Translations under genes and position numbers: made by a program
Shown here: piece after piece, positions 6,418 to 7,650 of the stretch
Layout: each line of letters starts with the position of its first letter
Numbering within the stretch: the first letter of the stretch is position 1
Assembly: GCA_014377395.1 (NCBI GenBank)
Contig: JACMPS010000309.1
Location: 1 to 7,650 of the forward strand
DNA from: Chthonomonadaceae bacterium
GTDB lineage: Bacteria; Armatimonadota; Chthonomonadetes; Chthonomonadales; Chthonomonadaceae
Direction of reading: 5' to 3'
Length of the DNA stretch: 7,650 nucleotides
The notes under the pieces: generated by a model
Database searches by the model: none
What the model saw: the letters and a program-made list of their open reading frames with translations, nothing else
Told to the model about the DNA's origin: nothing

Positions 6418-6488
6418 GAGGGGGCAACAACGATAAACCGCCTTTTCCGGGCGTATTTCTCGAAGTCGGCGGCATTTTAGGGTAATCT

Positions 6489-6504
6489 GTGGAAACGTTG
6501 CAAC
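6489..6504. promoter_or_regulatory. Operator-like palindrome in the divergent spacer
   Basis: GTGGAAACGTTGCAAC is a CG-centred inverted repeat with six of eight positions paired. CG-centred sites of this kind are typical of LacI/GalR-family operators. It overlaps a perfect 10-bp palindrome CGTTGCAACG (6496-6505). It lies about 100 bp before the second oxidoreductase start and about 170 bp before nadK. A sugar-responsive repressor acting on the oxidoreductase would make sense, but no regulator gene is in the window. Confidence 0.35.
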
Positions 6505-6596
6505 GGGGCAGACAAAACAGCGCGCGAAGCGTGAATCCATTTTATCACAAATGATCACGAATCAACCACGTTGAGAACCCTTGAGCAAAAGTTTTT

Positions 6597-6623
6597 CGAT
6601 CCTACCAATCGTTCTGAGGATCG
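6597..6623. promoter_or_regulatory. Inverted repeat upstream of nadK
   Basis: CGATCCT (6597-6603) and AGGATCG (6617-6623) form a perfect 7-bp inverted repeat with a 13-nt centre, ending 48 nt before the nadK start. It may be an operator, a leader hairpin or chance. The rest of the spacer 6476-6671 shows no convincing -10/-35 pair and no gene. Confidence 0.25.
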
Positions 6624-6671
6624 CTCCCAATCTATCACCTGATTCTGCAAAATTCTGTAAGGAAGTCGCCT

Positions 6672-7535
6672 GTGAAACGTCATGTCGGCATTATCGTTCA
6701 TCGTACCCGGCGTGAAGCCTGGGAATTTGCAACCAAAGTGATCTCGTGGCTCGATGAGCGTGACATCGGGGTACGCCTCGATCTTATCTCCTCGCAACGT
6801 CTCGGATTACCTTCGCTCGGTTGCTCCGCCGCAGAGTTCGAGACGACGGAACTGGTGATCACGTTGGGGGGAGACGGCACCATTTTGACGGCGGCGCGTC
6901 TTGTGGCTCCCTGCGGTGTTCCGATCTTAGGGGTGCATATGGGACGTTTCGGGTTTATCGCCGAGACGCACCCGGAAGACCTGTTCACCACGCTCGAACT
7001 GGCACTGAGAGGGGAGGTCGCCGTTGAAGAAAGACTGATGCTTCACGCGGAGGTGTTTCGGGGGGACGAACTTGTTTACTCGCAGGTGGGGCTGAATGAC
7101 GCGCTCGTAAAAAGCGGAATCTCACAGATGTTGCAGTTGCGAACCTGGCTTGGAGGCGCACCCTTTGCAACTTATCCGGCGGACGGAATCATTATCGCTA
7201 CTCCTACGGGCTCCACTGCCTACGCACTGTCTGCGGGGGGGCCACTCGTGATGCCGACCGTCAATGCGCTGATCCTTGTGCCGATTTGTCCGCATACGCT
7301 GAGTGCCCGCCCGATGGTGGTTCCGGGCGATGAGACAATTGGAATCGAAGTACAATCCGACGAAGAGGGCATGATTTTTGCGGTGGACGGCGTAGACCCG
7401 TTTGCGTTGCTCAGTGGCGATGAAATTCGGGTGCGCCGTGCCGAGTATGTCACGCATCTGCTGGTGCAGGAGCGCACTTCTTTTTATCGCAAGGTACGCA
7501 ATCGGTACCTTTACGGCGAACGCTTGAACGAATAG
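6672..7535 (+). CDS. nadK: NAD kinase
   Basis: This enzyme phosphorylates NAD to NADP using ATP (or polyphosphate in some lineages). It is a cytoplasmic housekeeping enzyme and the only known route to NADP. At 287 residues it has normal bacterial length. The diagnostic GGDGT motif is at 66-70, followed by the ILGVHMGRFGF loop (85-95), LND (141-143) where other members have LNE, and the long signature DGIIIATPTGSTAYALSAGGP (171-191), then PHTLSARP (207-214). No truncation is seen. The start is GTG at 6672, with AAGGAAG at 6659-6665 giving good spacing. In many bacteria nadK is followed by recN on the same strand; here the next candidate gene is convergent. It is divergent from the second oxidoreductase. 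Confidence 0.97.
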   Translation: MKRHVGIIVHRTRREAWEFATKVISWLDERDIGVRLDLISSQRLGLPSLGCSAAEFETTELVITLGGDGTILTAARLVAPCGVPILGVHMGRFGFIAETHPEDLFTTLELALRGEVAVEERLMLHAEVFRGDELVYSQVGLNDALVKSGISQMLQLRTWLGGAPFATYPADGIIIATPTGSTAYALSAGGPLVMPTVNALILVPICPHTLSARPMVVPGDETIGIEVQSDEEGMIFAVDGVDPFALLSGDEIRVRRAEYVTHLLVQERTSFYRKVRNRYLYGERLNE

Positions 7536-7585
7536 CGAGAGAAGGAATTTCCCCCGCCTTTCAACTGGGAGGCGAGGCGATCAAT

Positions 7586-7650
7586 TCACTTTTTGGTCGG
7601 CTCAGGTTGCATCATTTCCCAGAACGCCGACGCAAAGAACGGGACGGGAC
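7586..7650 (-). CDS. Possible C-terminal end of a gene entering from the right edge
   Basis: On the minus strand one frame is open from the window edge for 20 codons and ends with TGA at 7588-7586. The peptide reads PVPFFASAFWEMMQPEPTKK, with a plausible protein-like composition and a charged tail. It would converge with nadK across a 50-nt gap. The other two minus-strand frames stop sooner. The segment is too short to identify a family, and the call rests on layout and composition only. Confidence 0.35.
   Translation of the reverse strand, partial: PVPFFASAFWEMMQPEPTKK

Noticed and set aside
7555..7574. CGCCT...AGGCG inverted repeat after nadK as an intrinsic terminator
   Set aside because: The stem is only 5 bp with a 10-nt loop, and the T-run comes about 14 nt later rather than directly after it.

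Overview
The window holds seven complete genes and probably the last 20 codons of an eighth, from a bacterium of moderate GC content (about half by eye). No rRNA, tRNA, CRISPR array, integrase or transposase is visible. Several genes appear to start at GTG or TTG behind good Shine-Dalgarno sequences. Two Gfo/Idh/MocA oxidoreductases of different subfamilies, one resembling the type that is abundant in Planctomycetota, Armatimonadota and similar lineages, suggest a free-living environmental heterotroph of that kind. This taxonomic placement is a guess from family style, not a database result.

Layout from left to right. On the minus strand, an M42-family metallo-aminopeptidase (1853 to 780) is followed by a four-helix membrane protein of unknown function (660 to 142). 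A strong 14-position hairpin lies between them at 721-755. A gene-free stretch (1854-2254) carries a candidate promoter with a perfect TATAAT and a complex repeat. On the plus strand, a membrane-anchored TlpA-type thioredoxin (2255-2806) is followed after 5 nt by a Gfo/Idh/MocA oxidoreductase (2812-3888), probably in one operon. A second gene-free stretch (3889-4174) leads to a PhnP-like metallo-beta-lactamase-fold hydrolase (4175-4951). That gene converges on a second Gfo/Idh/MocA oxidoreductase on the minus strand (6388 to 5081). Divergent from the latter is NAD kinase (nadK, 6672-7535), across a spacer that holds an operator-like palindrome.

The most notable non-coding structure is a pair of related intergenic repeats of about 125-131 bp (1987-2111 and 3959-4089) in inverted orientation, flanking the tlpA-like/oxidoreductase pair exactly. 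They share a 40-bp core with 39 identical positions plus conserved ends, separated by unrelated spacers. Short TTGAGTGTTGAG repeats also follow two genes, one of them supplying the stop codon of the MBL gene.

Functionally the genes look like ordinary housekeeping and sugar-metabolism genes: peptide trimming, periplasmic thiol chemistry, NAD(P)-dependent oxidation of unknown sugar-like substrates, phosphodiester hydrolysis and NADP synthesis. I see no defence system or obviously new multigene system. The value for a second look is mainly in the intergenic repeats and hairpins.
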